A stretch of 64,000 nucleotides of DNA from Haemophilus parainfluenzae (GCF_003252725.1 NZ_QEPO01000001.1:62001-126000), one strand, 5' to 3'; shown: positions 1-10,587, counted from the first letter of the stretch. Numbers and translations: made by a program. Notes: generated from the letters alone by a model not told the origin.

Positions 1-546
1 TTTTTAGTGCCATTAATGATGTTCTTTATGCTGAAAGATAAAAGCGAACTTCTTGCTGGTGTGAGCCGATTTTTGCCTAAAAATCGTATTTTGGCATCAA
101 GAGTATGGAATGAAATGCAGCAACAAATTGCGAATTATATTCATGGTAAGTTGTTGGAAATTTTGATTGTCGGCGTGGTGACTTACATCATCTTTTTAAG
201 CTTTGGTTTAAATTATCCACTCTTGCTTTCTGTTGCCGTTGGGCTTTCTGTATTAGTGCCTTATATCGGCGCGGTATTGGTGACGATTCCTGTTGCTTTA
301 GTGGCGATGTTCCAGTTTGGCATTTCCCCAACGTTTTGGTATTTAATTGTGGCCTTTGCGGTGAGTCAATTTCTCGATGGAAACTTGTTGGTACCGTATT
401 TATTCTCTGAAGTCGTTAATTTACACCCTTTAGTAATCATTATTTCAGTGCTGATTTTTGGCGGATTATGGGGATTCTGGGGCGTATTCTTCGCGATTCC
501 ATTGGCAACGCTCGTTAAAGCTGTGCTGAATGCATTACCGGATTAG
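1..546 (+). CDS. AI-2E/PerM family transporter, C-terminal part (5' end outside window)
   Basis: The reading frame is open from the first base to a TAG at 544-546, so about 181 C-terminal residues are visible and the start lies outside. Several long hydrophobic stretches are separated by short loops. The conserved C-terminal part of the AI-2E exporter (PerM/YdiK-like) family is recognisable, including a leucine/valine-rich segment followed by [11 protein letters not shown] and a late [17 protein letters not shown]-type stretch. Members are polytopic inner-membrane proteins that export small molecules or ions; the substrate cannot be read here. The gene is convergent with trmO and ends at a shared hairpin. 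Confidence 0.75.
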   Translation, partial: FLVPLMMFFMLKDKSELLAGVSRFLPKNRILASRVWNEMQQQIANYIHGKLLEILIVGVVTYIIFLSFGLNYPLLLSVAVGLSVLVPYIGAVLVTIPVALVAMFQFGISPTFWYLIVAFAVSQFLDGNLLVPYLFSEVVNLHPLVIIISVLIFGGLWGFWGVFFAIPLATLVKAVLNALPD

Positions 547-568
547 ACAGAATTAAAACGATAAAAAG

Positions 569-592
569 AAAGCTGACGAAAGTCAGCTTTTT
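569..592. terminator. Bidirectional rho-independent terminator between perM-like gene and trmO
   Basis: A stem of AAAGCTGAC and GTCAGCTTT around a short GAAA-like loop is followed by a T run on the + strand and preceded by an A run, so it can work in both directions. The stop codon of trmO (583-585) lies inside the hairpin. Confidence 0.8.
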
Positions 593-1320
593 TGTTCTTT
601 TAATTTTTGGATATCCAAAATTTCCACACAGTCTGTTGTCCCTGCTTTAATACGCCATTTAATATTAAATTCGTACAGACTAATACCGTAAATACGATCG
701 GTTTCTTTGCCTTGTTGATAAGCCGGGCGGGGATCTTGTGCGATCACTTCCGTAATAAAACGAGCTAAGTGCGGTCGGTTTTTGTGATATTTTTTAACTG
801 CGCTTTGGGCGATTTCTGTAAATTCTACGTTTAATTTTGCAGGTGGTTTTTCTTGTGCAAAACTTGATTTTGCCTCAGGTTCGCTATCAGCATAGGCAAT
901 ATAAGGTTTAATATCAAAAATAGGTGTGCCATCGACAAGATCCACGGAGCCCAAATGCAGAAAAACACGTCCATGAATACATTCCACTTGGCGTAATTCA
1001 ACTTTGGATAAGCCTAGCGGATTAGGGCGATGCGTAGCGCGTGAAGCAAATACACCGACACGTTGATTGCCGCCTAAACGAGGGGGACGAACAGTGGATT
1101 GCCATTTCCCATAGGGTACTTTGTCGAATTGGAAAATAAGCCAAAGATGGCTAAATTGCTCTAATCCTCGCACTGCCTCTGGTGAATTATACGGAGGGAG
1201 CAGTTCCACAATACCAATGCCATCCTGTACTAAATCTGGCTGACGAGGTACCGAGAATTTTTCTTTATAAGGTGTGTGAATCACCGCAATCGGGTGAAGA
1301 GTCAGTGTTAAATCATTCAT
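583..1320 (-). CDS. trmO: tRNA (N6-threonylcarbamoyladenosine37-N6)-methyltransferase TrmO
   Basis: A 245-residue protein of the TrmO (formerly TsaA/YaeB) family, which uses SAM to methylate t6A37 in some tRNAs to m6t6A. The N-terminal beta-barrel domain shows [10 protein letters not shown] near residues 56-65 and the family signature RPNPLGLS at 98-105. Its length is typical of the gamma-proteobacterial enzyme. It is divergent from menA with about 60 bases between them. In H. influenzae the same gene also sits beside menA and rraA. An uptake sequence (767-775) lies inside the coding region. The ATG start at 1320 is the only good candidate. Confidence 0.9.
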   Translation of the reverse strand: MNDLTLTLHPIAVIHTPYKEKFSVPRQPDLVQDGIGIVELLPPYNSPEAVRGLEQFSHLWLIFQFDKVPYGKWQSTVRPPRLGGNQRVGVFASRATHRPNPLGLSKVELRQVECIHGRVFLHLGSVDLVDGTPIFDIKPYIAYADSEPEAKSSFAQEKPPAKLNVEFTEIAQSAVKKYHKNRPHLARFITEVIAQDPRPAYQQGKETDRIYGISLYEFNIKWRIKAGTTDCVEILDIQKLKEQKS

Positions 1321-1381
1321 AAAAAGGCAATTTCCGTGTAGAATACGCCCTTTATTGTAATCAAAAGTGCGGTCAAAAAAA

Positions 1382-2293
1382 ATGACAAATCATAAATTGA
1401 AAATGTGGTGGGAAACCGCTCGCCCAAAAACCTTGCCTTTGGCGTTAGCTTCTATTTTTACTGGTTCGGCATTGGCATATTGGGCAGATAAAGAAAGTTT
1501 TAATCTCACCGTGATGTTACTTTGCTTGCTCACTACCATTTTATTGCAAGTCCTTTCCAACTTTGCTAACGATTACGGCGATCATCAAAAAGGGTCAGAT
1601 ACTGAAGAACGTATTGGGCCTTTACGCGGTATTCAGCAAGGTGCGATTTCCGCGAATGAACTTAAGTGGGGCTTAATTTTAATGGCGGCGGGAGCATTTT
1701 TCTCAGGTGCATTCTTAATTGGTATCGCATATCAAAGTCTCACAGATTTATTGGCCTTTGCGGGTTTGGGTATTCTAGCTATTATTGCTGCCATTACTTA
1801 TACCGTAGGGGTTAAACCTTATGGTTATTTAGGTTTAGGCGATCTGTCAGTGTTACTCTTTTTTGGACTATTAGGTGTAGGTGGAACCTATTATCTACAA
1901 ACTCACAGCATTGATAGCTTAATTACTTTACCTGCGTTAGGCTCAGGTTTATTAGCAACAGCTGTTTTAAATATCAATAATTTACGTGATATTGAGCAAG
2001 ATGCTAAGGTAGGAAAAAATACCCTGGTTGTGCGTATTGGCCCGAAGAAAGGACGCATTTATCACTGTGTTTTATTAAGCATTGCCGCTTTATGTTATGT
2101 GCTATTTGCGGTATCAACCGCATTTAGTCCTTGGCATTTCTTATTTTTATTAGCATTTCCATTATTATTAAAACACGCATTATTTGTTTATCGTAGTAAA
2201 GAGCCTGCAGTGTTACGTCCGATGTTAGCACAGATGTCAATGATTTCTTTATTTATCAATATCTTGTTTAGTTTAGGCTTGCTTATCGGCTAA
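1382..2293 (+). CDS. menA: 1,4-dihydroxy-2-naphthoate polyprenyltransferase MenA
   Basis: A UbiA-family integral membrane prenyltransferase of 303 residues that joins a polyprenyl chain to dihydroxynaphthoate, giving demethylmenaquinone. The first Asp-rich motif is seen as [12 protein letters not shown] (about 60-71) and the second as NNLRDIEQD; the rest is hydrophobic helices. A longer frame can start at GTG 1367, but that GTG is inside an uptake sequence (1365-1373). The ATG at 1382 gives the usual MenA N terminus with [11 protein letters not shown]. Demethylmenaquinone is the electron donor for fumarate reductase, whose genes lie at 39.7-43.1 kb. rraA follows after 45 bases, probably in the same transcript. 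Confidence 0.92.
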   Translation: MTNHKLKMWWETARPKTLPLALASIFTGSALAYWADKESFNLTVMLLCLLTTILLQVLSNFANDYGDHQKGSDTEERIGPLRGIQQGAISANELKWGLILMAAGAFFSGAFLIGIAYQSLTDLLAFAGLGILAIIAAITYTVGVKPYGYLGLGDLSVLLFFGLLGVGGTYYLQTHSIDSLITLPALGSGLLATAVLNINNLRDIEQDAKVGKNTLVVRIGPKKGRIYHCVLLSIAALCYVLFAVSTAFSPWHFLFLLAFPLLLKHALFVYRSKEPAVLRPMLAQMSMISLFINILFSLGLLIG

Positions 2294-2338
2294 ATCGGCT
2301 TATACTAGAGAAAAAATTTTAACGACAAGGGGTACATT

Positions 2339-2839
2339 ATGTATATCGATACTTCAGAACTTTGTGATATTTATGCTGATCAAGTGGATGTGGTTGAGCC
2401 AATTTTTTCTAGTTTTGGTGGCATCAGCAATTTCTACGGCAAAGTGACGACAGTAAAATGTTTTGAAAATAATGGATTAATTGCTGAAATTCTCGAAGAA
2501 AATGGTAATGGCAGAGTGCTTGTCGTAGATGGCGGTGGTGCAGTACGTCGTGCTTTAATTGATGCTGAGCTTGCACAACTTGCCGCAGATAATGACTGGG
2601 CGGGCATTATCGTTTATGGTGCAGTGCGTCAAATTCAACAACTTGAAAATATTGATATTGGTATCCATGCGCTTGCACCAATTCCAGTTGGCGCAGATGA
2701 AAATAATCATGGTGAAAGTGATCTTCCAGTGAATTTTGGAGGCGTGACGTTTTTCCCTGAAGATTACATTTATGCCGATTTAACAGGTATTATTCTTTCA
2801 CAAGAAGCATTAGATTTAGAAGATTTCGAAGAAGAATAA
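2339..2839 (+). CDS. rraA: Ribonuclease E activity regulator RraA
   Basis: A 166-residue RraA-family protein, historically mislabelled MenG because of its position next to menA. RraA forms a ring-shaped trimer that binds RNase E and its degradosome partners and inhibits mRNA decay. Typical features are the start [11 protein letters not shown], the [12 protein letters not shown] stretch near 60-70, and [11 protein letters not shown]. An AAGGGG ribosome binding site precedes the ATG. The C terminus ends in an acidic tail (LDLEDFEEE). It is followed by a strong uptake-sequence hairpin terminator. Confidence 0.92.
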   Translation: MYIDTSELCDIYADQVDVVEPIFSSFGGISNFYGKVTTVKCFENNGLIAEILEENGNGRVLVVDGGGAVRRALIDAELAQLAADNDWAGIIVYGAVRQIQQLENIDIGIHALAPIPVGADENNHGESDLPVNFGGVTFFPEDYIYADLTGIILSQEALDLEDFEEE

Positions 2840-2861
2840 TTTTGAAATTATTGACCTTTTT

Positions 2862-2893
2862 AAAGTGCGGTTAGAAATAACCGCACTTTTTTT
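2862..2893 (+). terminator. Uptake-sequence dyad acting as rraA terminator
   Basis: Two inverted copies of the uptake core form a perfect 12-bp stem (AAAGTGCGGTTA and TAACCGCACTTT) closed by a GAAA tetraloop and followed by a T run. Confidence 0.85.
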
Positions 2894-2904
2894 GTTAAAT
2901 TTTT

Positions 2905-2920
2905 TTTGAACAAGATCACA
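2905..2920 (+). promoter_or_regulatory. Candidate CRP site upstream of DASS transporter
   Basis: TTTGA-ACAAGA-TCACA matches the TGTGA-N6-TCACA consensus at 4 of 5 and 5 of 5 half-site positions, and lies about 85 bases before the transporter start. Sequence match only. Confidence 0.5.
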
Positions 2921-3002
2921 TTTTAAACATTTGTTGGTTGAAAGTTTGTAACATTCATTTAACATCGCAAATAGTTCATCTGTAATCAGTTTGGAGGGAC
3001 TC

Positions 3003-4388
3003 ATGAACGAAACAAACACAACTAAAAATTATAAAAGTGGGATTATCTTTCTGCTGGCGATAGCCTGTTTTTTTATTTTATTAAAATCTTTACCTTTCGC
3101 GCCTAAGGAAAATGCTGGTTTAGCATTATTAGCCTTTGTGGCGATTCTTTGGTTAACTGAGGCATTGCATGTCACAGTGACCGCTCTGTTGGTGCCATTA
3201 CTTGCGATTGCCCTTGATTTGGTGACAACCAAGCAAGCTTTAGTCGCGTTTGCTGATCCAACCATTTTCTTATTCTTTGGTGGCTTTGCTTTAGCGACAG
3301 CTTTACATATACAAAAACTCGATAAAATGATTGCCAATAAAATCATGGCAATGGCTCGTGGAAATTTATTTGTCGCTGTGATGTATCTTTTCTCCATTAC
3401 GGCTTTCCTTTCTATGTGGATGAGTAACACAGCAACAGCAGCCATGATGTTGCCTTTAGCGATGGGTATCTTAAGCAAACTTGATAAAGAAAAAGAACAT
3501 AATACTTATGTCTTCGTATTATTAGGGATTGCATATAGTGCGAGTATTGGTGGTATGGGTACATTAGTGGGTAGCCCACCAAATGCTATCGTTGCAAGTA
3601 ACTTACATTTAACCTTCTCTGATTGGTTATGGTATGGCTTACCAATTATGCTCATTTTGATGCCGTTGATGATTGGTACACTTTTCATTGTCTTTAAACC
3701 AAAACTTAATTTACATTTTGAACAAAACTTTGAACGTATTGAAATGAATGGCCAACGCATTTTAACGCTTGTCATTTTTGGTGTTATTGCACTTTGTTGG
3801 GTATTTAGTAGTTATATTAATCCAATCATTTCAGGTGTATTTGGTCTTGCTAAAAATATCGGTAGTTTTGATAGCGTCGTCGCATTACTTGCGGCTGTCA
3901 TTATTTGTTCAACCGGTGTAGCAAATTGGAAACAAATCCAAGAAAGCACTGACTGGGGCGTATTGATGCTTTTCGGGGGTGGTTTAACCTTGAGTGCAGT
4001 GTTAAAAGATTCGGGCGCAAGCAAAGTGTTAGCTGACGGTATTGTATTCTTGGTTCAAGGACAACATTACTACCTCATTGGTTTATTGGTCGCAACCTTC
4101 ATTATTTTCTTAACTGAGTTTACTTCCAATACGGCAAGTGCGGCGTTATTAGTACCAATCTTTATTTCTATCGCGCAATCTCTCGGTATGCCGGAAATTG
4201 GTCTTGCGTTAATTATCGGTTTAGGTGCATCTTGTGCATTTATGTTACCGGTAGCAACACCGCCAAATGCAATTGTGTTTGGTACAGGTGAAGTTCGTCA
4301 AAGTGATATGATCAAAGCTGGATTTATCTTAAATATTGTGTGTATATTTGTTATCGCGACAATTGGATATTATTTCTGGTTGAATTAA
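3003..4388 (+). CDS. DASS-family (SLC13-like) anion:sodium symporter
   Basis: A 461-residue polytopic membrane protein of the divalent anion:sodium symporter family. Both family repeats carry the diagnostic SNT motif: MSNTATAAMMLPLA in the first half and FTSNTASAALLVPI in the second. A following ATPPNA motif is also present. These elements bind sodium and the carboxylate or sulfate substrate in VcINDY-type transporters. A TTG at 2991 could extend the frame, but GGAGGG at 2992-2997 places the start at ATG 3003. A candidate CRP site upstream fits control of a C4-dicarboxylate or citrate carrier by carbon status. The substrate is not determined by sequence. A bidirectional terminator separates it from plsB. 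Confidence 0.88.
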   Translation: MNETNTTKNYKSGIIFLLAIACFFILLKSLPFAPKENAGLALLAFVAILWLTEALHVTVTALLVPLLAIALDLVTTKQALVAFADPTIFLFFGGFALATALHIQKLDKMIANKIMAMARGNLFVAVMYLFSITAFLSMWMSNTATAAMMLPLAMGILSKLDKEKEHNTYVFVLLGIAYSASIGGMGTLVGSPPNAIVASNLHLTFSDWLWYGLPIMLILMPLMIGTLFIVFKPKLNLHFEQNFERIEMNGQRILTLVIFGVIALCWVFSSYINPIISGVFGLAKNIGSFDSVVALLAAVIICSTGVANWKQIQESTDWGVLMLFGGGLTLSAVLKDSGASKVLADGIVFLVQGQHYYLIGLLVATFIIFLTEFTSNTASAALLVPIFISIAQSLGMPEIGLALIIGLGASCAFMLPVATPPNAIVFGTGEVRQSDMIKAGFILNIVCIFVIATIGYYFWLN

Positions 4389-4399
4389 TCGTATAAAAG

Positions 4400-4436
4400 A
4401 AAAGGGCGTGTTGAAGATATCCAACACGCCCTTTTG
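4400..4436. terminator. Bidirectional terminator between DASS transporter and plsB
   Basis: A long GC-rich stem (AAAAGGGCGTGTTG paired with its complement) and a 7-base loop, flanked by A and T runs on both sides. Confidence 0.85.
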
Positions 4437-4452
4437 TTATTTCAAATAAAGA

Positions 4453-6906
4453 TTATTCATCTTTACTTGATTTATCTTCTTCTACTTCAATCTCAACTTC
4501 ATCTGCTTTATCTGCAGCACCGTTGATCGTTAAGCAAATCTCACTAGAAATCAAATGCTCTAAGATTGTTGCTAGCTCGTGTAATTTTTCTTTGTCATCA
4601 TCGAAGTAACCTTCTTCTTTTAAGTTAGCAATGAAGGCAGAGAATACCGCTTTATCAAAGAATTCTGGCGCATTAATACCATGTAATACTGAAAGACGCT
4701 GTGCCACCAATTGGCTTTCTTTTTCTAGTAAACCACGGGCAATTTCAGGATCTCTACGTAAAATGCTTACTGTAATGTAGTAGCGTTGTAAGATTTCACG
4801 CATACCCGCAGACCAAAGTTGTAAAATACGAACTTTAGCGCGGTGGATAGATAAGAAATTATCATTGGCTTGGATAACTTCTTGACGCGCAAATTCATCA
4901 ATAATGGCTTTAATTTGTGTATCTAATTCTTCTTCATTGAAATGAAGGAAGAGTTCGCCTTTTAAGAATGGATAAATTTTACGTACCGCATCCAATAATA
5001 AATCTTTTTGGATTGCTTCATAATGTAAAACGATGCTCGCAACAAGAGAAGGTAACACAAATAAGTGTTGAATATTGTTGCGGTAATACGTCATGAGAAC
5101 AGCAGAATTACGTTCTAAACGAATAATTTCCCCAAAGTTATCTTTTTCAACTAACACACCCACACGATCTAAGCTTAATACATGGTCAAGCATCGCTTTT
5201 GGTGTATCAGTTGGCAGTACCACATCAGTAGAATACGGTACATTTTTTAACATTTCTTGATAACTAGAGAGTTGTTCTAATAGTTGCTCATGAGAAAGTG
5301 CACGTTGACGAGAAGAGAGTAGAGCGGTCCCCACTAAATTCATCGCATTGACGGCTGCAGCTTTATTAATATTCACCATTACTTGATTAGAAACAGATCC
5401 CACCGCATGGTTAAACCAGTGTGGTTTATCCTCATGATGTTGTTCTTTCCATTCTGGATAATGATGATTGAGGTAATTGGAAAGTGTGATTGGCTCACCG
5501 AAATTCACAAAACCTTGACCTAAATTACGTAATTTCTTAATCACACGTAAAACCAAGCCAGCATTTTCTTTTTCTTTGGCGGCACCACGTAATTCTTTCG
5601 CATAAGTATCTACTTCTAATACGTGTTCATAACCGATATATACTGGCACCACAGAAATTGGACGCGTTTGGTTATGTTGAAGCGCTTGTAGTGTCATTGA
5701 CATCATACCGGTTTTCGGTGCAAGCAAGCGACCTGTACGAGAACGACCACCTTCAATAAAGTATTCGACGGAATAACCGCGGTGGAATAATTCCCCTAAA
5801 TACTCACGGAAAATTGCAGAGTAAAGGCGGTTACCTTTAAATGTACGGCGAATAAAGAATGCCCCCCAGCTACGGAATAAAGGACCCGCTGGCCAGAAGT
5901 TTAAGTTGATCCCTGCTGCAATGTGTGGCGGTACAAGACCTTGGTGATAGAGCACATAAGAAAGTAATAAATAGTCAATGTGACTACGGTGACAAGGCAC
6001 ATAAACAATCTCATGTCCTTCTAATGCTAATTTACGTACTCGGTCCGCATTTTGTACATCAATCCCTGAATACAGTTTGTTCCATAACCATCGTAAGAAG
6101 CGATCCGCTGCACGAAGGCTTGAATGACTTACATTTGCTGCAATTTCATGAAGAATTTTTTCGGCTTCAGCGTAGGCCTTCTCGCGGCTGATATTTTTTG
6201 ATTTTGCCTCATCTTCAATCGCATTTTGAATCGCTTGGGAATTTAAGAGTTTATTAAACATCGCTTCGCGGTTTGGCAAACGAGGTCCTGTCGCGGAAAT
6301 GCGTTGTTTAGCGAAGTGCATTTTTGCCACTCGAGCCAGTTTTTGCGCAATTTTTTCATCAGAACCGTGCTCATTTACCATGTAACGCAAAGAAAGCGCT
6401 TGAGAAAAACGCACAAAAGTATCACGTCCAAACCAAATTGCCGCAAAGGTTTTTTGAATACCGTTTAATAAGCGAAGATTGGGCAAGCTTGCTTTATCTT
6501 CTTTACCTGGTGAACGCCCCCAAAGCACAGAAACAGGAATGAGTTGTACATCTAAATCGGCTGCATCACGGTGCAGTTCTAAGTATTTATTGAAGACTTT
6601 AGCGGTTTCATCTTTTGCGCCTTTTGATTTAAAAAAGCGACGACCTTCATCTAAATAGACATAACGTGGTAATGCTACGCCATCAATCACATTCTTTTCA
6701 GCTGGATCAGGCAAACCTACACTCAAACAGTTACGACGGAAAATCACGAAGTCAGTTTGAGAGGTATAAGGTAAAACATAAAGAATAGGTTGATTGATAT
6801 TGAGTTGAAGCTCTTCGATGGGTTGAGCGGGAATAGGATTATTTTTTACTAAAACCGAAAGCGGTAATTCTAATAATTTACGATAAGTACTTACGATGCC
6901 AGACAT
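4453..6906 (-). CDS. plsB: Glycerol-3-phosphate 1-O-acyltransferase PlsB
   Basis: An 817-residue membrane-associated acyltransferase that makes lysophosphatidate, the first step of phospholipid synthesis. The four acyltransferase blocks are visible: [12 protein letters not shown] with the catalytic HX4[25 protein letters not shown], and a later [12 protein letters not shown] stretch. The length matches E. coli PlsB (about 807). The frame is open up to 6933, but [21 protein letters not shown] aligns with the E. coli N terminus and an AAAAGAGA sequence precedes the ATG at 6906, so I use that start. The acidic Lys/Glu/Asp-rich C-terminal tail is typical. It is divergent from lexA, as in H. influenzae. 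Confidence 0.93.
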   Translation of the reverse strand: MSGIVSTYRKLLELPLSVLVKNNPIPAQPIEELQLNINQPILYVLPYTSQTDFVIFRRNCLSVGLPDPAEKNVIDGVALPRYVYLDEGRRFFKSKGAKDETAKVFNKYLELHRDAADLDVQLIPVSVLWGRSPGKEDKASLPNLRLLNGIQKTFAAIWFGRDTFVRFSQALSLRYMVNEHGSDEKIAQKLARVAKMHFAKQRISATGPRLPNREAMFNKLLNSQAIQNAIEDEAKSKNISREKAYAEAEKILHEIAANVSHSSLRAADRFLRWLWNKLYSGIDVQNADRVRKLALEGHEIVYVPCHRSHIDYLLLSYVLYHQGLVPPHIAAGINLNFWPAGPLFRSWGAFFIRRTFKGNRLYSAIFREYLGELFHRGYSVEYFIEGGRSRTGRLLAPKTGMMSMTLQALQHNQTRPISVVPVYIGYEHVLEVDTYAKELRGAAKEKENAGLVLRVIKKLRNLGQGFVNFGEPITLSNYLNHHYPEWKEQHHEDKPHWFNHAVGSVSNQVMVNINKAAAVNAMNLVGTALLSSRQRALSHEQLLEQLSSYQEMLKNVPYSTDVVLPTDTPKAMLDHVLSLDRVGVLVEKDNFGEIIRLERNSAVLMTYYRNNIQHLFVLPSLVASIVLHYEAIQKDLLLDAVRKIYPFLKGELFLHFNEEELDTQIKAIIDEFARQEVIQANDNFLSIHRAKVRILQLWSAGMREILQRYYITVSILRRDPEIARGLLEKESQLVAQRLSVLHGINAPEFFDKAVFSAFIANLKEEGYFDDDKEKLHELATILEHLISSEICLTINGAADKADEVEIEVEEDKSSKDE

Positions 6907-7079
6907 AATTAATATTCTCTTTTTGTTAGACATTTCTAGGTATTGTCAGGCATTTTAACACATTCGACCAGTCAAATTCTAAAAATTTACATTTGCGATT
7001 TATGATGAGCAGTCAAAAATATGAAAAAAATTGACCGCACTTTTATCGCTAGAAAATAGTTGTTGCAATCGTCATCTTT

Positions 7080-7095
7080 CTGTATATACTAACAG
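7080..7095 (+). promoter_or_regulatory. LexA (SOS) box 1 of lexA
   Basis: CTGTATATACTAACAG has the full CTGT-N8-ACAG form of the LexA operator and lies upstream of lexA. Confidence 0.9.
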
Positions 7096-7100
7096 TTATT

Positions 7101-7116
7101 CTGTATAAAGTAACAG
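7101..7116 (+). promoter_or_regulatory. LexA (SOS) box 2 of lexA
   Basis: CTGTATAAAGTAACAG is a second CTGT-N8-ACAG operator, 21 bases (two helical turns) after the first. It overlaps the ribosome binding site AGGAG. Paired boxes also autoregulate lexA in E. coli. Confidence 0.9.
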
Positions 7117-7124
7117 GAGTGTAT

Positions 7125-7751
7125 ATGAGACCATTAACTGCCAGACAACAAGAAGTGCTGGAACTCTTAAAACGCCATTTAGAAACCACGGGCATGCCGC
7201 CAACTCGTGCAGAAATTTCTCGTGAATTAGGCTTTAAATCACCTAATGCGGCGGAAGAACACTTAAAAGCACTTGCTCGTAAAGGTGCAATTGAAATTGT
7301 TGCGGGGGCTTCTCGCGGTATTCGCATTATTGATGACAGTGCAAATGATGAGGAAGAAGAAGGCTTACCGCTCATTGGTCGCGTGGCAGCAGGGGAACCT
7401 ATTTTAGCGGAGCAACACATTGAAGGTACCTATCGTGTTGATGCTAATATGTTTAAGCCTCAAGCTGATTTCTTATTAAAAGTATATGGCCAATCCATGA
7501 AAGATATCGGTATTTTAGACGGCGATCTTCTTGCTGTACATAGCACAAAAGATGTGCGAAATGGACAGATTGTTGTCGCACGAATTGAAGATGAAGTGAC
7601 AGTAAAACGCTTAGAACGAAAAGGTTCTGTTATTTATCTGCATGCAGAAAATGAAGAGTTTCAGCCGATTGTCGTTAATCTTGAAGAACAGCCTCATTTT
7701 GAAATTGAAGGGATTGCAGTAGGGATCATTCGTAATAACGCTTGGATGTAA
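7125..7751 (+). CDS. lexA: LexA repressor (SOS regulator, self-cleaving)
   Basis: A 208-residue LexA. The N-terminal winged helix-turn-helix (residues 1-70) begins [15 protein letters not shown]. The C-terminal S24 peptidase domain carries the Ala89-Gly90 cleavage site (RVAAGEP), nucleophile Ser124 (YGQSMKD) and general base Lys161 (TVKRLE). All are shifted by exactly five residues relative to E. coli A84/G85, S119 and K156. GTG 7119 could be an upstream start, but the AGGAG at 7113-7117 and the conserved N terminus support ATG 7125. Two SOS boxes precede it, so it represses itself. Confidence 0.96.
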   Translation: MRPLTARQQEVLELLKRHLETTGMPPTRAEISRELGFKSPNAAEEHLKALARKGAIEIVAGASRGIRIIDDSANDEEEEGLPLIGRVAAGEPILAEQHIEGTYRVDANMFKPQADFLLKVYGQSMKDIGILDGDLLAVHSTKDVRNGQIVVARIEDEVTVKRLERKGSVIYLHAENEEFQPIVVNLEEQPHFEIEGIAVGIIRNNAWM

Positions 7752-7756
7752 TGATG

Positions 7757-7797
7757 AAAGTGCGGTGAGAAAATAAAGTGTTTTTTGACCGCACTTT
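7757..7797 (+). terminator. Uptake-sequence dyad after lexA
   Basis: AAAGTGCGGT and ACCGCACTTT form a 10-bp inverted pair separated by about 21 bases. The T tract after it is short, so termination is plausible but weaker than after rraA. Confidence 0.55.
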
Positions 7798-7872
7798 GTC
7801 TATTCTGGCTATTTGCCATTCGGCTTATTGCTCTCTATAATGCCAAAAAATTTTCAAATCAAGGAAGGAAAC

Positions 7873-8697
7873 ATGCAGTTTTCCAAAATGCATGGCCTTG
7901 GCAATGACTTTGTTGTTGTTGATGCTGTGACACAAAATGCCTATTTTACCCCTGAAACCATTAAACGCTTAGCCGATCGTCATCGTGGAATTGGTTTTGA
8001 TCAGCTTTTAATTGTTGAGCCACCTTATGATCCAGATTTAGATTTCCATTATCGTATTTTTAATGCCGATGGCAGTGAAGTGTCGCAATGTGGAAATGGG
8101 GCAAGATGTTTTGCGCGTTTTGTCACCTTAAAAGGGCTGACTAATAAAAAGGATATTGCAGTAAGCACGCAAAAAGGAAAAATGGTTTTAACGGTAAAAG
8201 AAGATGGGCAAATTCGCGTCAATATGGGCGAGCCGATTTGGGAACCTAATAAAATTCCTTTTACTGCAAATAAATTTGAAAAAAATTATATTCTGCGTAC
8301 CGATGTTCAAACAGTGCTTTGTGGTGCGGTATCAATGGGCAATCCACATTGTGTTGTTCAAGTGGATGATATTGAAACGGCCAATGTAGCAGAGTTAGGT
8401 CCATTATTAGAAAATCACGAACGTTTTCCGGAAAGGGTAAACGCTGGATTTATGCAAGTCGTCAATCGTAACCACATTAAATTGCGTGTATATGAACGTG
8501 GTGCAGGTGAAACGCAAGCGTGTGGCAGTGGTGCTTGTGCTGCAGCGGCTGTTGGAATTATGCAAGGTTTACTTGATAACAAAGTGCAGGTTGATCTACC
8601 TGGTGGTAGCTTGCTTATTGAGTGGGAAGGCGTAGGTTCGCCGCTTTATATGACGGGTGATGCGACTCATATCTATGATGGTAATATTCACCTTTAA
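7873..8697 (+). CDS. dapF: Diaminopimelate epimerase DapF
   Basis: A 274-residue PLP-independent epimerase that interconverts LL- and meso-diaminopimelate for lysine and peptidoglycan synthesis. The two catalytic cysteines are visible: Cys73 in [10 protein letters not shown] and the second near residue 217 in [10 protein letters not shown], the same positions as in the structurally known H. influenzae enzyme. The frame could extend up to 7813, but AAGGAAGG just before ATG 7873 and the conserved N terminus [14 protein letters not shown] fix the start. It lies downstream of lexA, separated by an uptake-sequence hairpin, the same order as in H. influenzae. Confidence 0.96.
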   Translation: MQFSKMHGLGNDFVVVDAVTQNAYFTPETIKRLADRHRGIGFDQLLIVEPPYDPDLDFHYRIFNADGSEVSQCGNGARCFARFVTLKGLTNKKDIAVSTQKGKMVLTVKEDGQIRVNMGEPIWEPNKIPFTANKFEKNYILRTDVQTVLCGAVSMGNPHCVVQVDDIETANVAELGPLLENHERFPERVNAGFMQVVNRNHIKLRVYERGAGETQACGSGACAAAAVGIMQGLLDNKVQVDLPGGSLLIEWEGVGSPLYMTGDATHIYDGNIHL

Positions 8698-8714
8698 TCT
8701 CTTCTAATCTGAAT

Positions 8715-8747
8715 AAAAAATGCGTGGATACGATCCACGCATTTTTT
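8715..8747. terminator. Bidirectional terminator between dapF and carbonic anhydrase
   Basis: TGCGTGGAT-ACG-ATCCACGCA with a perfect 9-bp stem, A6 before and T6 after, serving both convergent genes. Confidence 0.9.
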
Positions 8748-8749
8748 AC

Positions 8750-9502
8750 TTATTGTTCAACTTCCACATCACGCTGATTTAATGGTTGCGTTGGGCGGTT
8801 GTTTTTCCCTTCCATCTCTTCTATCGCGGCAATTTGTGCTTTGCTTGCTTGAATTGGGGCTTTAAAAATGGTCCAAGCCACGTTTTCACTACAAGGTGGA
8901 GTAGTGAGCGATCCATTTAAGCGGAAGCGTGCCATCTCTTTTGGCATTAGTGCTTGAATATCAAGTGGTTGAGCCAATTTTTCTTTTTGTCCAACGGTGA
9001 GTTTTTTCTCAACGACTGGCGCTAATGCTGGATTAGCTTCACCTTCATTCACCATTACGGCAACAACCGCTAACGCTTTATCTTCACTTTGATGGACAAA
9101 ATGAATTTCTAAAGGATAATGTTGGCGTTTAAAGGTATGTTCACTTGGTGTGTGAAAGTGAAATTGTTTTAAATAAAATGGTTTATTGTTGAGCGTAATA
9201 AATGGGGCATTTTCTTGTGCAACACTGACTTGCACGGTATGTCCATTGTTTTCCACTTGATACTCCGCAGGGAAGTAATTCATTTTAAGTGGTTTATTTG
9301 CTACTTTCATGCCGTTATCAGCTTCGAGATTAACAGGTGACTGAACCTTCCCTAGCTTACAGGTTTGATACTCGGTGAGCAAATCACCCCAATGTTCAGG
9401 GCTTTCTTTCCCATTATAAGACCAATGCTCTTTATGCGTTTGGGCAAATGATGTTGCGCTTAATGCGATAAGTAAGCTAGAAAGCAATAGACGAGTCTTC
9501 AT
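8750..9502 (-). CDS. Periplasmic alpha-class carbonic anhydrase
   Basis: A 250-residue zinc enzyme interconverting CO2 and bicarbonate. Residues 1-20 are a Sec signal peptide ending ATSFA, so the mature enzyme is periplasmic. The alpha-class zinc ligands are His115 and His117 (QFHFH) and His134 (EIHFVH). The Glu/His gatekeeper pair follows in PSEHTF, and LTTPPCSEN holds the active-site threonine. Cys48 and the Cys of PPCSEN probably form the usual disulfide. The frame is open up to 9580, but a GGAGAGG sequence and the signal peptide place the start at ATG 9502. The best known Haemophilus carbonic anhydrase is the cytoplasmic beta-class enzyme, so this is an additional, unrelated type. Confidence 0.9.
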   Translation of the reverse strand: MKTRLLLSSLLIALSATSFAQTHKEHWSYNGKESPEHWGDLLTEYQTCKLGKVQSPVNLEADNGMKVANKPLKMNYFPAEYQVENNGHTVQVSVAQENAPFITLNNKPFYLKQFHFHTPSEHTFKRQHYPLEIHFVHQSEDKALAVVAVMVNEGEANPALAPVVEKKLTVGQKEKLAQPLDIQALMPKEMARFRLNGSLTTPPCSENVAWTIFKAPIQASKAQIAAIEEMEGKNNRPTQPLNQRDVEVEQ

Positions 9503-9654
9503 AAGGCACCTCTCCTTTTTTGTGGTATATGCCTCATCGATTCTACTGGTTCTGTATGATAACTTTTTGATTTTGGTCAAGTTTTGTTTGAGTGTTTAAC
9601 TCGTCGTACGAGTGAGGGAATGCTAAAAAAGCCGTCTATTTCGACCGCACTTTT

Positions 9655-10587
9655 TTAGCTATGACAGAGTCGTTCTCTCAGATCTTTTGCAGTTTTGCTG
9701 GTTTTAATTCGTTCAAAAACGATGTCCGCTTCAGGATATTCTTTATTGAGATAGCGTAGCCATTGTTTGATTCGGGCGACATGATAAAAACCAGAATCAT
9801 GGAAATTTTCCATTTTCGCATATTTTTGCAAGATTTTTTGAATATCCAGCCAAGGCATTTTTTCGCAATTTTGTTTGAGTACAAGGCTTAAGTTAGGAAT
9901 ATTTAATGCACCACGCCCGACCATTAGATCTTCACACCCGGTCGCTTTTAAACATGCTTGACCATCTTCCCAACACCAAATTTCACCATTAGCAATTACT
10001 GGGATTGTTAAGCGAGATCTCACTTCACCGATTTTTTCCCAATTGATGCGATCGGCACGATATCCATCGGATTTGGTTCTGCCGTGAATAGTGATTTCAG
10101 TGGCGCCACCTTGTTGTACTGCATCGGCAATTTCAAAAGCTTGTGAAGTACAATCCCAACCTAATCGCACTTTCACACTGACAGGTAAATGACTAGGTAC
10201 GGTTTTTCGTAAGGCTAGAGTCGCTTGATAAATTAGTTCAGGTTGCTTGAGAAGTGCTGCACCTCCGTTACTGCCATTAACGGTTTTGGATGGACAGCCA
10301 CAATTTAAATCAATACCATGTGATCCAAGCTCAATGGCACGATGGGCATTTTCAGCAAGACAGTTCGGATGTTGACCTAAAAGTTGGACACGGACAGGTG
10401 TTCCAGAAGGTGTAAAACCCTGATTTTTGAGTTCAGGGCAAAGACGATAAAAGACTTTTTCGGGTAAGAGTTGATCCACCACGCGGACAAATTCGGTGAT
10501 GCAGAGATCGTATTCATTCACTTCAGTTAGAAGTTGGCGAACAAAAGGATCGAGCACCCCTTGCATGGGGGCGAGGATAACACGCAC
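9655..10587 (-). CDS. dusC: tRNA-dihydrouridine(16) synthase DusC
   Basis: A 310-residue FMN-dependent TIM-barrel enzyme that reduces uridine in the D-loop of t[23 protein letters not shown] is the Dus N terminus, and [19 protein letters not shown] (near residue 98) contains the catalytic cysteine. [12 protein letters not shown] and the [10 protein letters not shown] phosphate-binding stretch follow. The E-F-V-R-V start of the second block and the overall length suggest the DusC subgroup. Translation starts at GTG 10585-10587, which shares one base with the TAG stop of djlA, so the two are probably translationally coupled. A lone uptake sequence lies at 9644-9652 just after the stop. Confidence 0.88.
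   Translation of the reverse strand: MRVILAPMQGVLDPFVRQLLTEVNEYDLCITEFVRVVDQLLPEKVFYRLCPELKNQGFTPSGTPVRVQLLGQHPNCLAENAHRAIELGSHGIDLNCGCPSKTVNGSNGGAALLKQPELIYQATLALRKTVPSHLPVSVKVRLGWDCTSQAFEIADAVQQGGATEITIHGRTKSDGYRADRINWEKIGEVRSRLTIPVIANGEIWCWEDGQACLKATGCEDLMVGRGALNIPNLSLVLKQNCEKMPWLDIQKILQKYAKMENFHDSGFYHVARIKQWLRYLNKEYPEADIVFERIKTSKTAKDLRERLCHS

Noticed and set aside
2816-3019. Small - strand frame between rraA and the DASS gene
   Set aside because: It crosses the rraA terminator hairpin and the CRP-like site, has no ribosome binding site, and resembles nothing I recognise.
3029-3478. 149-codon - strand frame inside the DASS gene
   Set aside because: Antisense shadow of a hydrophobic coding sequence whose + strand product has clear family motifs.
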